From Paludibacteraceae bacterium (GTDB taxonomy: Bacteria > Bacteroidota > Bacteroidia > Bacteroidales > Paludibacteraceae), in contig CAJOIR010000010.1 of NCBI GenBank assembly GCA_905234685.1, positions 1 to 59,265 of the forward strand: a DNA stretch of 59,265 nucleotides. Reading direction: 5' to 3'. Both the position numbers and the translations under genes were made by a program. The notes under the pieces are model-generated. The model ran no database searches. It saw only the letters and a program-made list of their open reading frames with translations, and was not told where the DNA came from. How positions within the stretch are numbered: the stretch's first letter is position 1; each line of letters opens with the position of its first letter. This document shows positions 50,262-59,265 of this stretch, piece by piece.

Positions 50262-51863
50262 TTACCAGACTTCTTGTGTATTCAGCGAAGGGTCTTTAGG
50301 ATAGTCGATAGTGTAATGCAGACCACGGCTTTCCTTTCGCTCAAGTGCATGACGCGTGATGAGATAACCGACGTTTATCATGTTTCGTAGTTCGCATATG
50401 TCGCGTGTCGCCTTCACTCGTTTGAACAAGTCCTCGGTCTCCTCATACAGCAAATCAAGTCGCTCCCATGCACGTCTTAGACGCAGGTCGCTGCGCACTA
50501 TGCCTACGTATGTTGACATTATCTGTCCCACCTCTTTTATATCCTGACTGATAAGCACCTGCTCCTCGTTGGTCATTGTGCCTTCATCATTCCATGCGGG
50601 GATACGTTCGTTGAAATTATAAATATCCACTACCGACAAAGCATGTTTTGCTGCTGCATCGGCATAAACAACAGCTTCAATGAGTGAGTTGCTTGCCAGA
50701 CGGTTGCCACCATGAAGTCCTGTGCAACTACATTCTCCTACAGCATAGAGTCGGTTGATGCTTGACTGCGCATCAAGATTGACCTTTATGCCTCCGCACA
50801 TATAGTGCGCACAGGGAGCAACCGGAATATAGTCTTTCGTGATGTCAATACCTATAGACATGCACTTGGCGTAAATGTTGGGAAAATGATGTTTCGTTTC
50901 CTCAGGGTCTTTGTGTGTGACATCAAGACATACGTGATCTATACCGTTAACCTTCATTTCGTTGTCAATGGCACGTGCGACGATGTCGCGTGGTGCGAGT
51001 GAAAGGCGCTCGTCGTATTTCTGCATAAACTCCTCCCCGTTTGGAAGTCGCAGTATGCCTCCGTATCCGCGCATTGCTTCAGTGATGAGATATGCAGGGT
51101 GAGTCTCACCCGGATGATAGAGAGCTGTAGGATGAAATTGGACAAACTCCATGTCTTTAACCGCACCTTTGGCGCGATAGACCATAGCTATGCCGTCGCC
51201 TGTAGCGATGTTGGGATTGGTGGTAGTAGCATATACAGCACCCGTTCCTCCTGTTGCAATTAAGGTTATCTTGCTTAGATAGGTGTCAATCTTCTGCGTT
51301 TGAGGATTAAGGATATATGCTCCGTAGCACTCAATGTCTGGAGTACGTCGTGTTACTCGTACTCCGAGGTGGTGTTGAGTGATTATCTCAACAGCAAAAT
51401 GGTTTTCGAGCACATCGATGTCTGGATGAGAGCGTACTGCCTCCATGAGTCCGCGCTGAATCTCTGCTCCGGTGTCGTCGGCATGGTGTAGGATACGGAA
51501 CTCGGAATGTCCTCCTTCGCGGTGCAGGTCGAAACTCCCATCTTCTTTGCGGTCGAAGTTGACTCCCCACTTCAGTAGGTCATTGATAGCAGCAGGTGCG
51601 TTGCGGACAACTTGTTCGACAGCAGCAGGGTCGCTTATCCAATCGCCGGCAACCATGGTGTCGTGAATATGTTTTTCAAAGTCATCAACAAGCAGATTAG
51701 TAACACTGGCGATGCCACCCTGCGCCTTTGCGGTATTAGCTTCGTCTAGAGAAGTTTTGCAGCAGAGTGCAATGGAGTAGCGGCCTGATTGCGCCACCTT
51801 GAGTGCAAAACTCATTCCGGCTACTCCGCCACCGATAATGAGAAAGTCATAATGTTTGGTCAT
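50262..51863 (-). CDS. nadB: L-aspartate oxidase
   Basis: NadB oxidises aspartate to iminoaspartate with FAD, the first step of de novo NAD synthesis. The 533 residues start with the FAD motif FLIIGGGVAGMSFALKVA and contain TAKAQGGIASVT, the substrate-site HREGGHSEFRILHH, LIATGGTGAVYATTTNPN, EFVQFHPTALYHPG and PCAHYMCGGIKVN. The C-terminal helical domain (GIVRSDLRLRRAWERL) is present. nadA and nadC are not adjacent. Confidence 0.97.
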   Translation of the reverse strand: MTKHYDFLIIGGGVAGMSFALKVAQSGRYSIALCCKTSLDEANTAKAQGGIASVTNLLVDDFEKHIHDTMVAGDWISDPAAVEQVVRNAPAAINDLLKWGVNFDRKEDGSFDLHREGGHSEFRILHHADDTGAEIQRGLMEAVRSHPDIDVLENHFAVEIITQHHLGVRVTRRTPDIECYGAYILNPQTQKIDTYLSKITLIATGGTGAVYATTTNPNIATGDGIAMVYRAKGAVKDMEFVQFHPTALYHPGETHPAYLITEAMRGYGGILRLPNGEEFMQKYDERLSLAPRDIVARAIDNEMKVNGIDHVCLDVTHKDPEETKHHFPNIYAKCMSIGIDITKDYIPVAPCAHYMCGGIKVNLDAQSSINRLYAVGECSCTGLHGGNRLASNSLIEAVVYADAAAKHALSVVDIYNFNERIPAWNDEGTMTNEEQVLISQDIKEVGQIMSTYVGIVRSDLRLRRAWERLDLLYEETEDLFKRVKATRDICELRNMINVGYLITRHALERKESRGLHYTIDYPKDPSLNTQEVW

Positions 51864-51938
51864 TGAGATTTCAAGGGTTTGTATGGGAGACTCAATATTA
51901 TCGCCCTTTTTTCAAAGAGTGACAATAGTTTTCACCTG

Positions 51939-51969
51939 CAAAGATACGGGAAAAAACGTTATATACAAA
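51939..51969 (-). promoter_or_regulatory. Promoter of nadB
   Basis: Minus-strand TATCTTTG (51939-51946) and TTTG (51966-51969), spacing 19 nt. Confidence 0.7.
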
Positions 51970-52021
51970 TTATAATCTTTGATTATTTTAATGGAAGAGA
52001 ATGTTATTGTCAGTGTCCGGA

Positions 52022-53683
52022 TTAGCATAATGTGAGAATCATGATTTGTGCGAGCATGACACGTAGAAACATAGTGAGTGGATAAACGGTGGCATATGCT
52101 ACCGAAGCCTGATCTGTTTCATCTGAAGTGCTGACGGCATAGGCAAGAGCTGGGGGGTCAGTAGTAGAACCTGCCATTAGGCCCATAAGCGTAAAATAGT
52201 TCAGTTTCCCCCATTTACGTGCACAAAATCCAGTGATAAGCAGAGGAAGCAGTGTTATTATAACGCCGTAGATAATCCATATCCAGCCACCTGTCGCTAT
52301 AGTTGAGACGAAGCTTCCGCCTGCGCCAAGTCCTACAGCTGCAAGGAAGAGCGAGATACCTATCTCGCGTATCATCATATTGGCACTTGTAGTGGAAAAT
52401 GTGACCATGTGATAGTATGGTCCAAATCTACCTATCAATATAGCAACAATAAGTGATCCACCAGCAAGTCCGAGTTTGAAGGGTTGCGAGAGTCCTATAG
52501 AAAAAGGAAGAGTACCAACAATAATACCAAGCACAATACCGAAAAAGACCGGTAAGAGATTTGGCATGTCAAGACGTTTCAGTTCGTTGCCGAAGATTTC
52601 AGCTACTTTTCCCACATCCTCTTTGCTGCCGACTACCATTATTCTGTCGCCAAGTTGTAGATGCAGATCAGAGGTAGCGATGAGGTCAATACCTGCGCGA
52701 TTGACTCGAGTGATTGTGACATGGAATCTGTCGTTGATACCGAGACGCCTTATCTGTTTCCCATTCCATTCGCTTTTGGTAACGACTATTCGTCGTGAGA
52801 TAAGTGTTTCTCCGTCGCTTTTCTCTACTTTATTCCTTTCTCTTATTTCTCCGAGAAGAGAAAGCATGTCAAGATGTTTCCTGTCGGCAAGTATGCGCAA
52901 TGTGTCTCCTTTGTTAATTTCTGTTGATGCTTGAGGCACAGTCTCCGTTCCATCCTGATGAATTATGCGAGAAATAACCATAGATATAAGTATCATATGG
53001 TGTAACTCGCGTACAGTAATACCTGCTATTTGCGGATTGGTAATTATAATGTCTATGAGAACAGGTTCTTGCTGCTGACCACGACTTTTCTTGATACTGT
53101 TCAGTTCGTGGCTAATGTTAATCCGAAACACCCATTTCAGTAGCAACATGCTGAAGATAATGCCTAAGACACCGAGTGGATAGGCTACTGCATATCCGGT
53201 AGCGATGGTTGGATTAGCTTGCTGAAAAGCATCTGCATATGCCTGTTCCGCAGCACCAAGAGAAGGAGTATTGGTAACTGCACCCGACATAACGCCTATC
53301 ATGGTTGCCATATCTTCACCTGTGAAATGCGCAATAAGCCAGGTGATGCCACATGCGAGCAACACAATAGCGGCAGCAAATCCGTTCAATCTTAAGCCTG
53401 CCTTGCCAAAGGATGAGAAGAACGACGGACCGACCTGTAGACCAATGGAATAGACGAAAAGTATAAGTCCAAAATCTTTGACAAAATGCTCAACATCAGG
53501 ATCAATTTGTAATCCGAAATGCGAGAATATGATACCGCAGAACAATATCCACGTAACGCCCAAAGAGAATTTCTTGATTTTGAGTTTGTCCGCCAGGAAA
53601 AGACCTATAGCAACAGTCAGTACCAAAATCATCAAAGACTGAGTGATGCCCGGTTCGAAGAAAAGAGAATATATATAATCCAT
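52022..53683 (-). CDS. AspT/YidE-type putative transporter with two TrkA-C domains
   Basis: A 553-residue inner-membrane protein (start at 53683; a 13-residue longer frame is less likely). Two halves of membrane helices flank a cytosolic middle. The N-terminal half has SLMILVLTVAIGLFLADKL and FGLILFVYSIGLQVGPSFF; the repeat in the second half has GLAGGSLIVAILIGRFG and SLFLAAVGLGAGGSF. The centre (about 200-370) carries two TrkA-C/RCK-type domains (AGITVRELHHMILISMVISR, RRLGINDRFHVTITRVNRAG). The family includes the aspartate:alanine exchanger; substrate here is unknown. Confidence 0.92.
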   Translation of the reverse strand: MDYIYSLFFEPGITQSLMILVLTVAIGLFLADKLKIKKFSLGVTWILFCGIIFSHFGLQIDPDVEHFVKDFGLILFVYSIGLQVGPSFFSSFGKAGLRLNGFAAAIVLLACGITWLIAHFTGEDMATMIGVMSGAVTNTPSLGAAEQAYADAFQQANPTIATGYAVAYPLGVLGIIFSMLLLKWVFRINISHELNSIKKSRGQQQEPVLIDIIITNPQIAGITVRELHHMILISMVISRIIHQDGTETVPQASTEINKGDTLRILADRKHLDMLSLLGEIRERNKVEKSDGETLISRRIVVTKSEWNGKQIRRLGINDRFHVTITRVNRAGIDLIATSDLHLQLGDRIMVVGSKEDVGKVAEIFGNELKRLDMPNLLPVFFGIVLGIIVGTLPFSIGLSQPFKLGLAGGSLIVAILIGRFGPYYHMVTFSTTSANMMIREIGISLFLAAVGLGAGGSFVSTIATGGWIWIIYGVIITLLPLLITGFCARKWGKLNYFTLMGLMAGSTTDPPALAYAVSTSDETDQASVAYATVYPLTMFLRVMLAQIMILTLC

Positions 53684-53778
53684 AATAGAGTTTGAGTAAA
53701 AACAATCAATCCATATGAGCAAACGTCAACGCCACATGACGTACGCTATTAAATAATATATTCTGCCAATTCCGCATG

Positions 53779-53809
53779 CAAAGTTACAACAATTTTTACA
53801 AACGACAAA
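53779..53809 (-). promoter_or_regulatory. Promoter of the AspT/YidE-type transporter gene
   Basis: Minus-strand TAACTTTG (53779-53786) and TTTG (53806-53809), spacing 19 nt. Confidence 0.65.
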
Positions 53810-53881
53810 ATTAAAGATTTACACATAATTATTTACAACACTTTGAATCTTTTAACCTTTTCACAGAAATAGATACAGAGC

Positions 53882-53919
53882 AAGAAATAAAACAACCATC
53901 TTGGAATCAGATGGTTGTT
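53882..53919 (-). terminator. Terminator of the tRNA-Pro gene
   Basis: AACAACCATC (53891-53900) pairs over 10 bp with GATGGTTGTT (53910-53919); on the minus strand TTTTATTT follows. Confidence 0.8.
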
Positions 53920-53931
53920 ATTAAGACGATG

Positions 53932-54005
53932 TCGGGATGACAAGATTTGAACTTGCGACCTCCGGTCCCCCAGACCGTTGCGCTACCGGACTGCGCCACA
54001 TCCCG
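53932..54005 (-). tRNA. tRNA-Pro (anticodon GGG)
   Basis: The minus strand folds into a 74-nt cloverleaf: acceptor CGGGATG/CATCCCG, D-arm stem GCGC/GCGC, anticodon loop CTGGGGG with anticodon GGG, variable AGGTC, T-arm GCAAG-TTCAAAT-CTTGT and discriminator A. The CCA end is not encoded. One A-G mismatch is at the base of the anticodon stem. Confidence 0.95.
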
Positions 54006-54073
54006 TCGCTATGTCTTCGCGTTGAAGCGAGTTGCTTTCTTGAATTACAATGCTGTTTATCCAAAAGCGGCTG

Positions 54074-54105
54074 CAAAGGTACACCAAGTTTTTAAACTGT
54101 GCAAA
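54074..54105 (-). promoter_or_regulatory. Promoter of tRNA-Pro
   Basis: Minus-strand TACCTTTG (54074-54081) and TTTG (54102-54105), spacing 20 nt; about 60 nt upstream of the mature tRNA. Confidence 0.65.
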
Positions 54106-54124
54106 TAAAAAGTGAAGAAACCTG

Positions 54125-55585
54125 TCATAGACTCCATTCGAAGCCGTCCTTGGTATCCTTCACGGTGAATCCGAGTTCTGTAAGCCTGTTGCGGATGCGG
54201 TCAGAGGTAGTCCAGTCTTTCAGTCTTTTAGCCTCAAGGCGCATCTCAAGCAGCATGTCAACAGCGCCTTTGTATGCGTCCAACCCGCTTTCAACTCCTC
54301 CTGTGTCTGAGATCCTGAGTCCGAGAATGCCCACCACAAACAACTGCCATACCGCCTTCAACTCCTCAAGGTCTTCTTGAGAGATAGTCCCCTTGCCGTC
54401 AAAGACGGTGTTGACTGCACGTGCCGAATCAAAGAGGTGTGAGATGACTATCGGTGAGTTCAGGTCATCAGCCATTGCTTCTTCGCATCGTTCACGAAGT
54501 CCATGTACATCCACTGTACTATCTTTTGCAGGGATGAGTTTCTGAAGTCTTGCGTATGTCTCAGTCAGGCGTTCCAGTCCTTTCTCTGCTGCTTCTAGCG
54601 CTTCCGATGAGAAGTCCACCGTAGAGCGGTAATGTGCCATGAGAATGAAGAAGCGTATCGTCATCGGCGAGAACGGCTTGGTGAGTAGTGGGTGCTTACC
54701 CGTGAAGAACTGCTCAAGAGTAATGAAGTTGCCATAGGACTTACCCATCTTCTTTCCTGCGATAGTTATCATGTTGTTGTGCATCCAATAGCGTACCGTG
54801 TCATGCCCGAGAGCAGCACAACTCTGCGCTATCTCAGCCTCGTGGTGTGGAAACATGAGATCCATACCTCCGCCGTGAATATCGAACTGTTCGCCCAAGT
54901 ACTTGGTACTCATCGTTGAGCACTCAAGATGCCAACCAGGAAATCCCTCCGACCAAGGTGAAGGCCAATGCATTATATGTTCTGGCGAAGCCTTCTTCCA
55001 GAGGGCGAAGTCATAACTGTGACGTTTTTCCTGTTGACCGTCAAGTTCTCTTGTTTCCGCATACAATTCATCAATGTTCCTCCCCGACAGTTTGCCATAA
55101 TGATAGTCTTTGGCATACTTCTCTACATCAAAATACACACTACCCTCCGACACGTATGCATAACCTGCGTCCAGAATCTTCTGCACAAAGGCAATCTGCT
55201 CTATTATATGTCCTGACGCATGAGGTTCAATGGATGGTGGCAACACATTCAGCGCCTCCATATCATGTTGATAGCGGTTGGTGTAGTACTGCACCACCTC
55301 CATAGGCTCCAGTTGCTCCAAACGCGCTTTCTTAGCTATCTTGTCCTCACCCTCGTCAGCATCATGCTCCAAATGCCCTACGTCAGTGATGTTGCGCACA
55401 TAGCGCACCTTGTATCCGAGGTGCGTAAGGTAACGATAGAGCAGATCAAAGGTAATAGCGGGTCTTGCATGACCTAGATGCGCATCACCATATACAGTAG
55501 GACCGCATACATACAGACCAACGTGCGGAGCATTGAGTGGTATGAACTCCTGTTTCGAGCGGGTGAGAGTGTTGTAGATTTGCAT
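54125..55585 (-). CDS. cysS: Cysteine--tRNA ligase
   Basis: The 486-residue class I synthetase charges tRNA-Cys. Zinc and HIGH region: [19 protein letters not shown] (23-41). Other zinc ligands appear in [10 protein letters not shown] and the [10 protein letters not shown] block. The KMSKS motif is [10 protein letters not shown] near 273-282. The C-terminal DALR-like helical domain follows. It lies 48 nt after the response regulator gene, in the same direction, and has no clear promoter of its own. Confidence 0.97.
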   Translation of the reverse strand: MQIYNTLTRSKQEFIPLNAPHVGLYVCGPTVYGDAHLGHARPAITFDLLYRYLTHLGYKVRYVRNITDVGHLEHDADEGEDKIAKKARLEQLEPMEVVQYYTNRYQHDMEALNVLPPSIEPHASGHIIEQIAFVQKILDAGYAYVSEGSVYFDVEKYAKDYHYGKLSGRNIDELYAETRELDGQQEKRHSYDFALWKKASPEHIMHWPSPWSEGFPGWHLECSTMSTKYLGEQFDIHGGGMDLMFPHHEAEIAQSCAALGHDTVRYWMHNNMITIAGKKMGKSYGNFITLEQFFTGKHPLLTKPFSPMTIRFFILMAHYRSTVDFSSEALEAAEKGLERLTETYARLQKLIPAKDSTVDVHGLRERCEEAMADDLNSPIVISHLFDSARAVNTVFDGKGTISQEDLEELKAVWQLFVVGILGLRISDTGGVESGLDAYKGAVDMLLEMRLEAKRLKDWTTSDRIRNRLTELGFTVKDTKDGFEWSL

Positions 55586-55633
55586 AAGCCAATAGTTTTA
55601 GCAACTGTGCCTCAGGGCATGGTGTTACGCCCT

Positions 55634-56335
55634 TCAGTTTTTCTTCTCAGGCAAGAGCAGTTTGTAACCTTTGCCGTGAACATTAAGTATTCTTACTTCA
55701 TCATCAGTACTCAGCACTTTTCTCAAGCGATTGATATATACGCTCAGCGAGCGGCTTGCGAAGTAATTGTCGTTATGCCATACCGATGTGAGAATCACTT
55801 TTCGTTCAACCAGACGGTTGGCATTTTGTGCGAGGATGAGCAAGAGGTCGTTTTCTTTGGATGAGAGATGTATCAGGTCTCCGTTGACCTCAATCTCCTG
55901 TTTCACGGAATCGTAGTACATCGTTCCAACATCGTAGGGGCATTCGCTACGTTGATAGTGATAACGCGACAGAATGCTTTCCATCTTGCACATGAGAACA
56001 TCCATTGAGCATGGTTTGAGCACGTAGTCATCTGCGCCGCAGTGGTAACCTTCAAGCACGTCTTCTATAGCGGTGCGTGCTGTGAGGAAAATCACGGGGA
56101 CCAGCGACCCTGTCATACGTATCGCCTTGCATAGTTCGAAACCTGTTCTAACTGGCATCATCACATCCAACACGCAGAAATCATAACTCTTTGCATTGAA
56201 TTTCTGCCAGCCTTCTTCGCCGTCTTGGGCATAGTCCACTTTGTAGCCTTTCTGTTTGAAATAGTCACAAAGCAGCATTCCGTAATTCACATCATCTTCA
56301 CAAAGAAGAATAGTGGCTTGCTTTTTTTTCATCAT
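55634..56335 (-). CDS. OmpR-family response regulator (RprY-like), no partner kinase nearby
   Basis: A 233-residue two-component regulator. The receiver domain (about 8-120) has the acidic pair in LLCEDDVNYG, the phospho-acceptor Asp in FCVLDVMMP, and the Thr and Lys in VIFLTART and DYVLKPCS. The winged-helix DNA-binding domain (about 135-228) has LSSKENDLLLILAQNANRLV, SLSVYINRLRKVLS and VHGKGYKLL. It resembles the RprY group of Bacteroides. Its sensor kinase is not in the window. Two ATGs in a row make either a possible start. Confidence 0.92.
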   Translation of the reverse strand: MMKKKQATILLCEDDVNYGMLLCDYFKQKGYKVDYAQDGEEGWQKFNAKSYDFCVLDVMMPVRTGFELCKAIRMTGSLVPVIFLTARTAIEDVLEGYHCGADDYVLKPCSMDVLMCKMESILSRYHYQRSECPYDVGTMYYDSVKQEIEVNGDLIHLSSKENDLLLILAQNANRLVERKVILTSVWHNDNYFASRSLSVYINRLRKVLSTDDEVRILNVHGKGYKLLLPEKKN

Positions 56336-56408
56336 TAGATTTACTGTTTGTTATTGTTGTTTTTCTATGGTCGCAACACAACTGTTGCCTCCTTGTTTTT
56401 AAGGAGCG

Positions 56409-56439
56409 CAAAGATATATCTTTTTGCTGGAACTTGCAA
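56409..56439 (-). promoter_or_regulatory. Promoter of the response regulator (and perhaps cysS)
   Basis: Minus-strand TATCTTTG (56409-56416) and TTG (56437-56439), spacing 20 nt; leader of about 70 nt. Confidence 0.65.
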
Positions 56440-56493
56440 CCCTTTTAACTTTTTTTCAGCTTATATTTTCACACGTAAATATATGACTCAGAC

Positions 56494-57960
56494 TTAAAGT
56501 TTCTTAAGTGTGGCAATCAGTAAATTGTAGAAGCGCTCAACCGATGCTATATTCACTTTTTCTTCCGGAGAATGTGGGTGTTTTATTGTTGGTCCGAAAC
56601 TTATCATATCCATTCCCGGGTAGTTTCTGCCTATAATGCCACACTCCAGACCTGCGTGAATAGTGATGATTCGCGCCTCTTCGCCGAACTCCTCTCGGTA
56701 TGTCTGCTGCATCAAACCGAGTATATTCGAGTTTAGATTCGGTTTCCAACCCGGATAACTTCCAGAAAATTCCACCTTGGCGCCTGCCAGTGCGAACACA
56801 CTCTCTATCATCTCCTCAAGTTCTTCTTTCCTACTTTCTACTGAACTGCGTGTCAGACAGCAAATCTCTATACGTACACGATCTTGCTCGTTATTGGCAG
56901 GTAATGTCTGTACCATAGCGAGGTTGTTGCTTGTCTCCACTACATCGGGCATTTCAGGTATCATCCTCCTCACTCCGTCAGGGCAGGCTGTGATGGCATG
57001 TATAAGGCTGTCTTGAATCTCTTCTGGCAGCAAACCATCAGGCATTGCGGTCTCTTCGGCAGTGAACTGTATGTTGTCCTCCACATCGTCAAACTCGCGT
57101 ATGAACAAATCTTCATAGTCCATCACCAGTTGCTTAAGGTCTTCTACTCCCTCTGCCGGCACAGAGATTATTGCCATTGCTTCGCGAGGAATGGAGTTTC
57201 TCAAACTACCACCTTCAACCCAGGCTAAGCGTGCTTCATATTCTGACACCGCCTCTTTCAGGAAACGAAACATCAACTTATTGGCATTGGCGCGCTGCAG
57301 GTTGATGTCGCAACCGGAGTGACCGCCCTTCAAACCTTTGAGCACTATCTTCAATGCCGCATCACCCTCTTCCGCAGGTTGCATAAAGCAGTCGAAAGTG
57401 GCAACTGCATCCACTCCGCCTGCGCAACCTACATACAGTTCACCCTCCTGCTCCGAGTCAAGGTTAAGCAGCGTTTTGCCTTGAAGCACACCACCCTTCA
57501 GGTCGAATGCACCATACATGCCGGTTTCCTCATCAACAGTGAAGAAAGCCTCCAAAGGCGGGTGAACTACACTCTTGTCTGCAAGTATGGCCATTGCTGT
57601 GGCTACACCAATACCGTTGTCTGCACCCAGAGTAGTGCCTTCTGCTGTCACCCATTCGCCGTCAACGTAAGCACGTATGGGGTCTTTCTCGAAATCGAAC
57701 TCAGTGTCTGAATTCTTTTGAGGCACCATATCCATATGACCTTGAAGAATCACTCCAGGGTGGTTCTCCATACCTGCTGATGCAGGCTTGCGGATTATCA
57801 CGTTGCCTATCTCGTCCTGTATGCTCTCCAGTCCGAGCGACTTGCCGTATGATACAAGGAAACGGCTTATCTTCTCCTTTTTGCCCGAAGGACGGGGAAT
57901 CTGTGTAAGGGAATGGAAATTTTTCCATACGCCTTGTGGTTGAAGTTCTTCTACTTTCAT
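56494..57960 (-). CDS. PepD-type aminoacyl-histidine dipeptidase (M20 family)
   Basis: A 488-residue zinc dipeptidase (start at 57960; a start 27 nt upstream adds residues unlike the family). Metal and catalytic motifs: GVILQGHMDMVPQ (His and Asp), TTLGADNGIGVA, FTVDEETGMYGA with the catalytic Glu pair, LLNLDSEQEGELYVGCAGG, KGLKGGHSGCDI and ITIHAGLECGI near the end. Length and motif set match PepD, which cuts Xaa-His and other dipeptides. It follows the asparaginase gene by 34 nt. Confidence 0.94.
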   Translation of the reverse strand: MKVEELQPQGVWKNFHSLTQIPRPSGKKEKISRFLVSYGKSLGLESIQDEIGNVIIRKPASAGMENHPGVILQGHMDMVPQKNSDTEFDFEKDPIRAYVDGEWVTAEGTTLGADNGIGVATAMAILADKSVVHPPLEAFFTVDEETGMYGAFDLKGGVLQGKTLLNLDSEQEGELYVGCAGGVDAVATFDCFMQPAEEGDAALKIVLKGLKGGHSGCDINLQRANANKLMFRFLKEAVSEYEARLAWVEGGSLRNSIPREAMAIISVPAEGVEDLKQLVMDYEDLFIREFDDVEDNIQFTAEETAMPDGLLPEEIQDSLIHAITACPDGVRRMIPEMPDVVETSNNLAMVQTLPANNEQDRVRIEICCLTRSSVESRKEELEEMIESVFALAGAKVEFSGSYPGWKPNLNSNILGLMQQTYREEFGEEARIITIHAGLECGIIGRNYPGMDMISFGPTIKHPHSPEEKVNIASVERFYNLLIATLKKL

Positions 57961-57994
57961 GGTTTTATAATATATTTTGTCTTTCAATTATGCA

Positions 57995-59050
57995 TTAACT
58001 AACCTCAACAGTCATTTCGCCGCACAGGTTTGTCTGTAGCAGTCTGCGCACTGTCTGAGTGTCATCACCGTTCTCGCCGAGCAGATACATCATTTTCGTT
58101 ATCAGCGCCTCTGTCGTTATGTCATTACCGCCTATCACGCCCGCCTCCACGAGGTTGAGCGAAGTCTCGTATCTGCCCATTTCCACGCTGCCGCTCACAC
58201 ATTGAGTCTTATTCACTATTATTATATCTTTCTCCGCAGCCGTCTTAAGTGCCTCGCACAACCATGCGTCGCTTGGCGCGTTGCCCGCTCCGTAGGTCTC
58301 TATCACCACTGCACGCAGACCCTCTATGCCCAATATCGCCTTCACAGTCTTCTCCGATATACCAGGGAATAGTTTCAGTATAGCCACGTTCTGGTCTATC
58401 TTCGTCCTAAGACGCAGAGGCTTCTTTGTGTCTGGATAGTTGACGAGATGCGGAAAATAGTGTATATGTACTCCTGCTATAGCAAGAGGTTCGTAGTTGT
58501 ACGACTTGAAAGCGGCGAAATGCTCCGAGTTCTTCTTTGTGCAACGGTTGCCTCTGTAAAGACGCGCCTCGAAGAAGATACACACCTCTGGTACTACGGC
58601 GTTGCCTTCTTCGTCCTGCTCGGCGGCTATCTCTATCGCTGTCAGCAGATTCTCTTTGGCGTCACTGCGAAGTACACCTATCGGCAGTTGACTGCCTGTC
58701 AGTATCACGGGTTTGCCCAGATTTTCAAGCATGAAACTCAACGCAGAAGCTGTATATGCCATAGTGTCTGTGCCGTGCGTGATGACAAAACCGTCATAAC
58801 GCTCGTAGTTGTCATATATCAGGTTTGCCAGTTTGCTCCAGATAGGCGGATTCATGTCTGATGAGTCGATAAGAGGGTCGAAAGGCAGCATGTCAACGCG
58901 TATGCCACTGTGAAACAACTCTGGCATGTACTCCTGAAACTGCTTCATGTCGGCTGGGCGCAACGCACCTGTATCTTTGTCTTGCGTCATCGATATAGTG
59001 CCACCGGTGAAAATCAGCAATACAGATTTTATTTTTTCTCTCTCACTCAT
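57995..59050 (-). CDS. ansA: Type I L-asparaginase
   Basis: A 351-residue cytoplasmic asparaginase that turns asparagine into aspartate and ammonia. The first catalytic Thr is in IFTGGTISMTQD (about 13-24) and the second in VITHGTDTMAYTASALSFML (about 94-113); VILTGSQLPIG and the C-terminal VIETYGAGNAPSD and ITTEALITKMMYLLG match the type I group. No signal peptide is present. It starts 11 nt after the recJ stop, so a recJ-ansA-pepD transcript is likely. Confidence 0.95.
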   Translation of the reverse strand: MSEREKIKSVLLIFTGGTISMTQDKDTGALRPADMKQFQEYMPELFHSGIRVDMLPFDPLIDSSDMNPPIWSKLANLIYDNYERYDGFVITHGTDTMAYTASALSFMLENLGKPVILTGSQLPIGVLRSDAKENLLTAIEIAAEQDEEGNAVVPEVCIFFEARLYRGNRCTKKNSEHFAAFKSYNYEPLAIAGVHIHYFPHLVNYPDTKKPLRLRTKIDQNVAILKLFPGISEKTVKAILGIEGLRAVVIETYGAGNAPSDAWLCEALKTAAEKDIIIVNKTQCVSGSVEMGRYETSLNLVEAGVIGGNDITTEALITKMMYLLGENGDDTQTVRRLLQTNLCGEMTVEVS

Positions 59051-59061
59051 AATGTCAACTG

Positions 59062-59265
59062 TTAATTGTCAACTACTTTCATCTCTTGCACCATCATCTG
59101 CAGCGATGTCTGACCGTTGAAGGTGTTTTGCTGCAACTCGTAGCATATATCCACGTTTTGCCCCTGAAGTATAGGCTCTGCAAAACCACCTTTGCCGAAG
59201 GCAATGCCCTGCATCGTACCTGTCTTGTCTGTCACGTCTAAACGCAGATGCTCACCCTGTTTGCC
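59062..59265 (-). CDS. recJ: Single-stranded-DNA-specific exonuclease RecJ, C-terminal end (cut by window edge)
   Basis: Sixty-seven residues and a stop are visible at the right edge, reading GKQGEHLRLDVTDKTGTMQG, then IAFGKGG, and a C-terminal segment QNTFNGQTSLQMMVQEMKV. This is the closing beta-strand (OB-like) domain of RecJ, where HLRL and NxFNGxxxLQ are typical. The DHH catalytic domain lies outside the window. Confidence 0.82.
   Translation of the reverse strand, partial: GKQGEHLRLDVTDKTGTMQGIAFGKGGFAEPILQGQNVDICYELQQNTFNGQTSLQMMVQEMKVVDN

Overview
The window reads as chromosomal DNA of a Bacteroidales bacterium (Bacteroidaceae/Prevotellaceae-like). The grounds are a SusC/SusD glycan-uptake locus, relaxed lipoprotein signal peptides, a short Bacteroidetes-type primary sigma factor, an lpxD-lpxC-lpxA lipid A block, and about 16 intergenic promoters of the Bacteroidetes form (TTG or TTTG, 18-20 nt, TAnnTTTG). 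Genus cannot be fixed from sequence alone.

Left part (1-23 kb): the edge cuts a YhcG/DUF1016-type nuclease gene. panC and a short glycogen-synthase-like gene with a DUF4270 lipoprotein diverge from overlapping promoters. From 4.1 to 19.6 kb lies one polysaccharide utilisation locus on the plus strand: SusC, SusD, a surface lipoprotein, a GH30 beta-glucanase, an SGNH esterase, a three-module secreted binding protein, a large modular protein with a second SGNH esterase, and a GH3 beta-glucosidase. GH30 plus GH3 with SusCD resembles known fungal beta-1,6-glucan loci; the two esterases suggest an acylated substrate. A GH13 lipoprotein faces it from the other strand. htrA follows, with a sigma-54-type -24/-12 promoter behind tandem repeats.

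Middle (23-38 kb): glnS and the lipid A genes form a minus-strand run headed by an outer-membrane barrel gene. The lpxC lacks the FabZ fusion usual in this phylum. Then come the primary sigma factor, a CotH-type protein, a HAD hydrolase, a secreted protein of unknown function, a putative glycoside hydrolase, a sirtuin and a membrane-anchored triple helix-hairpin-helix protein.

The most unusual region is 38.4-45.3 kb: a seven-gene minus-strand operon with its own promoter. It encodes two very cysteine-rich CXXX-repeat proteins (about 19% Cys) with twin-arginine-like leaders, two paralogous lipoproteins between them, a radical SAM/SPASM maturase, a SPASM-only partner and a 92-residue accessory protein. 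It matches the computationally named CXXX-repeat radical SAM peptide systems, whose product, to my knowledge, is not characterised. The Tat-like leader, the possible lipobox and the lipoprotein pair suggest a modified peptide that is exported and held at the cell surface.

Right part (45.4-59.3 kb): miaB; an operon of a small membrane protein, greA and a HIT protein, behind a leader with a 12-bp terminator-like hairpin; a pectate-lyase-like protein, a Dabb protein and nadB; an AspT/YidE-type transporter; tRNA-Pro(GGG); cysS; an orphan response regulator; a PepD-type dipeptidase; type I asparaginase; and the end of recJ. No phage, insertion sequence, CRISPR array or rRNA was seen.
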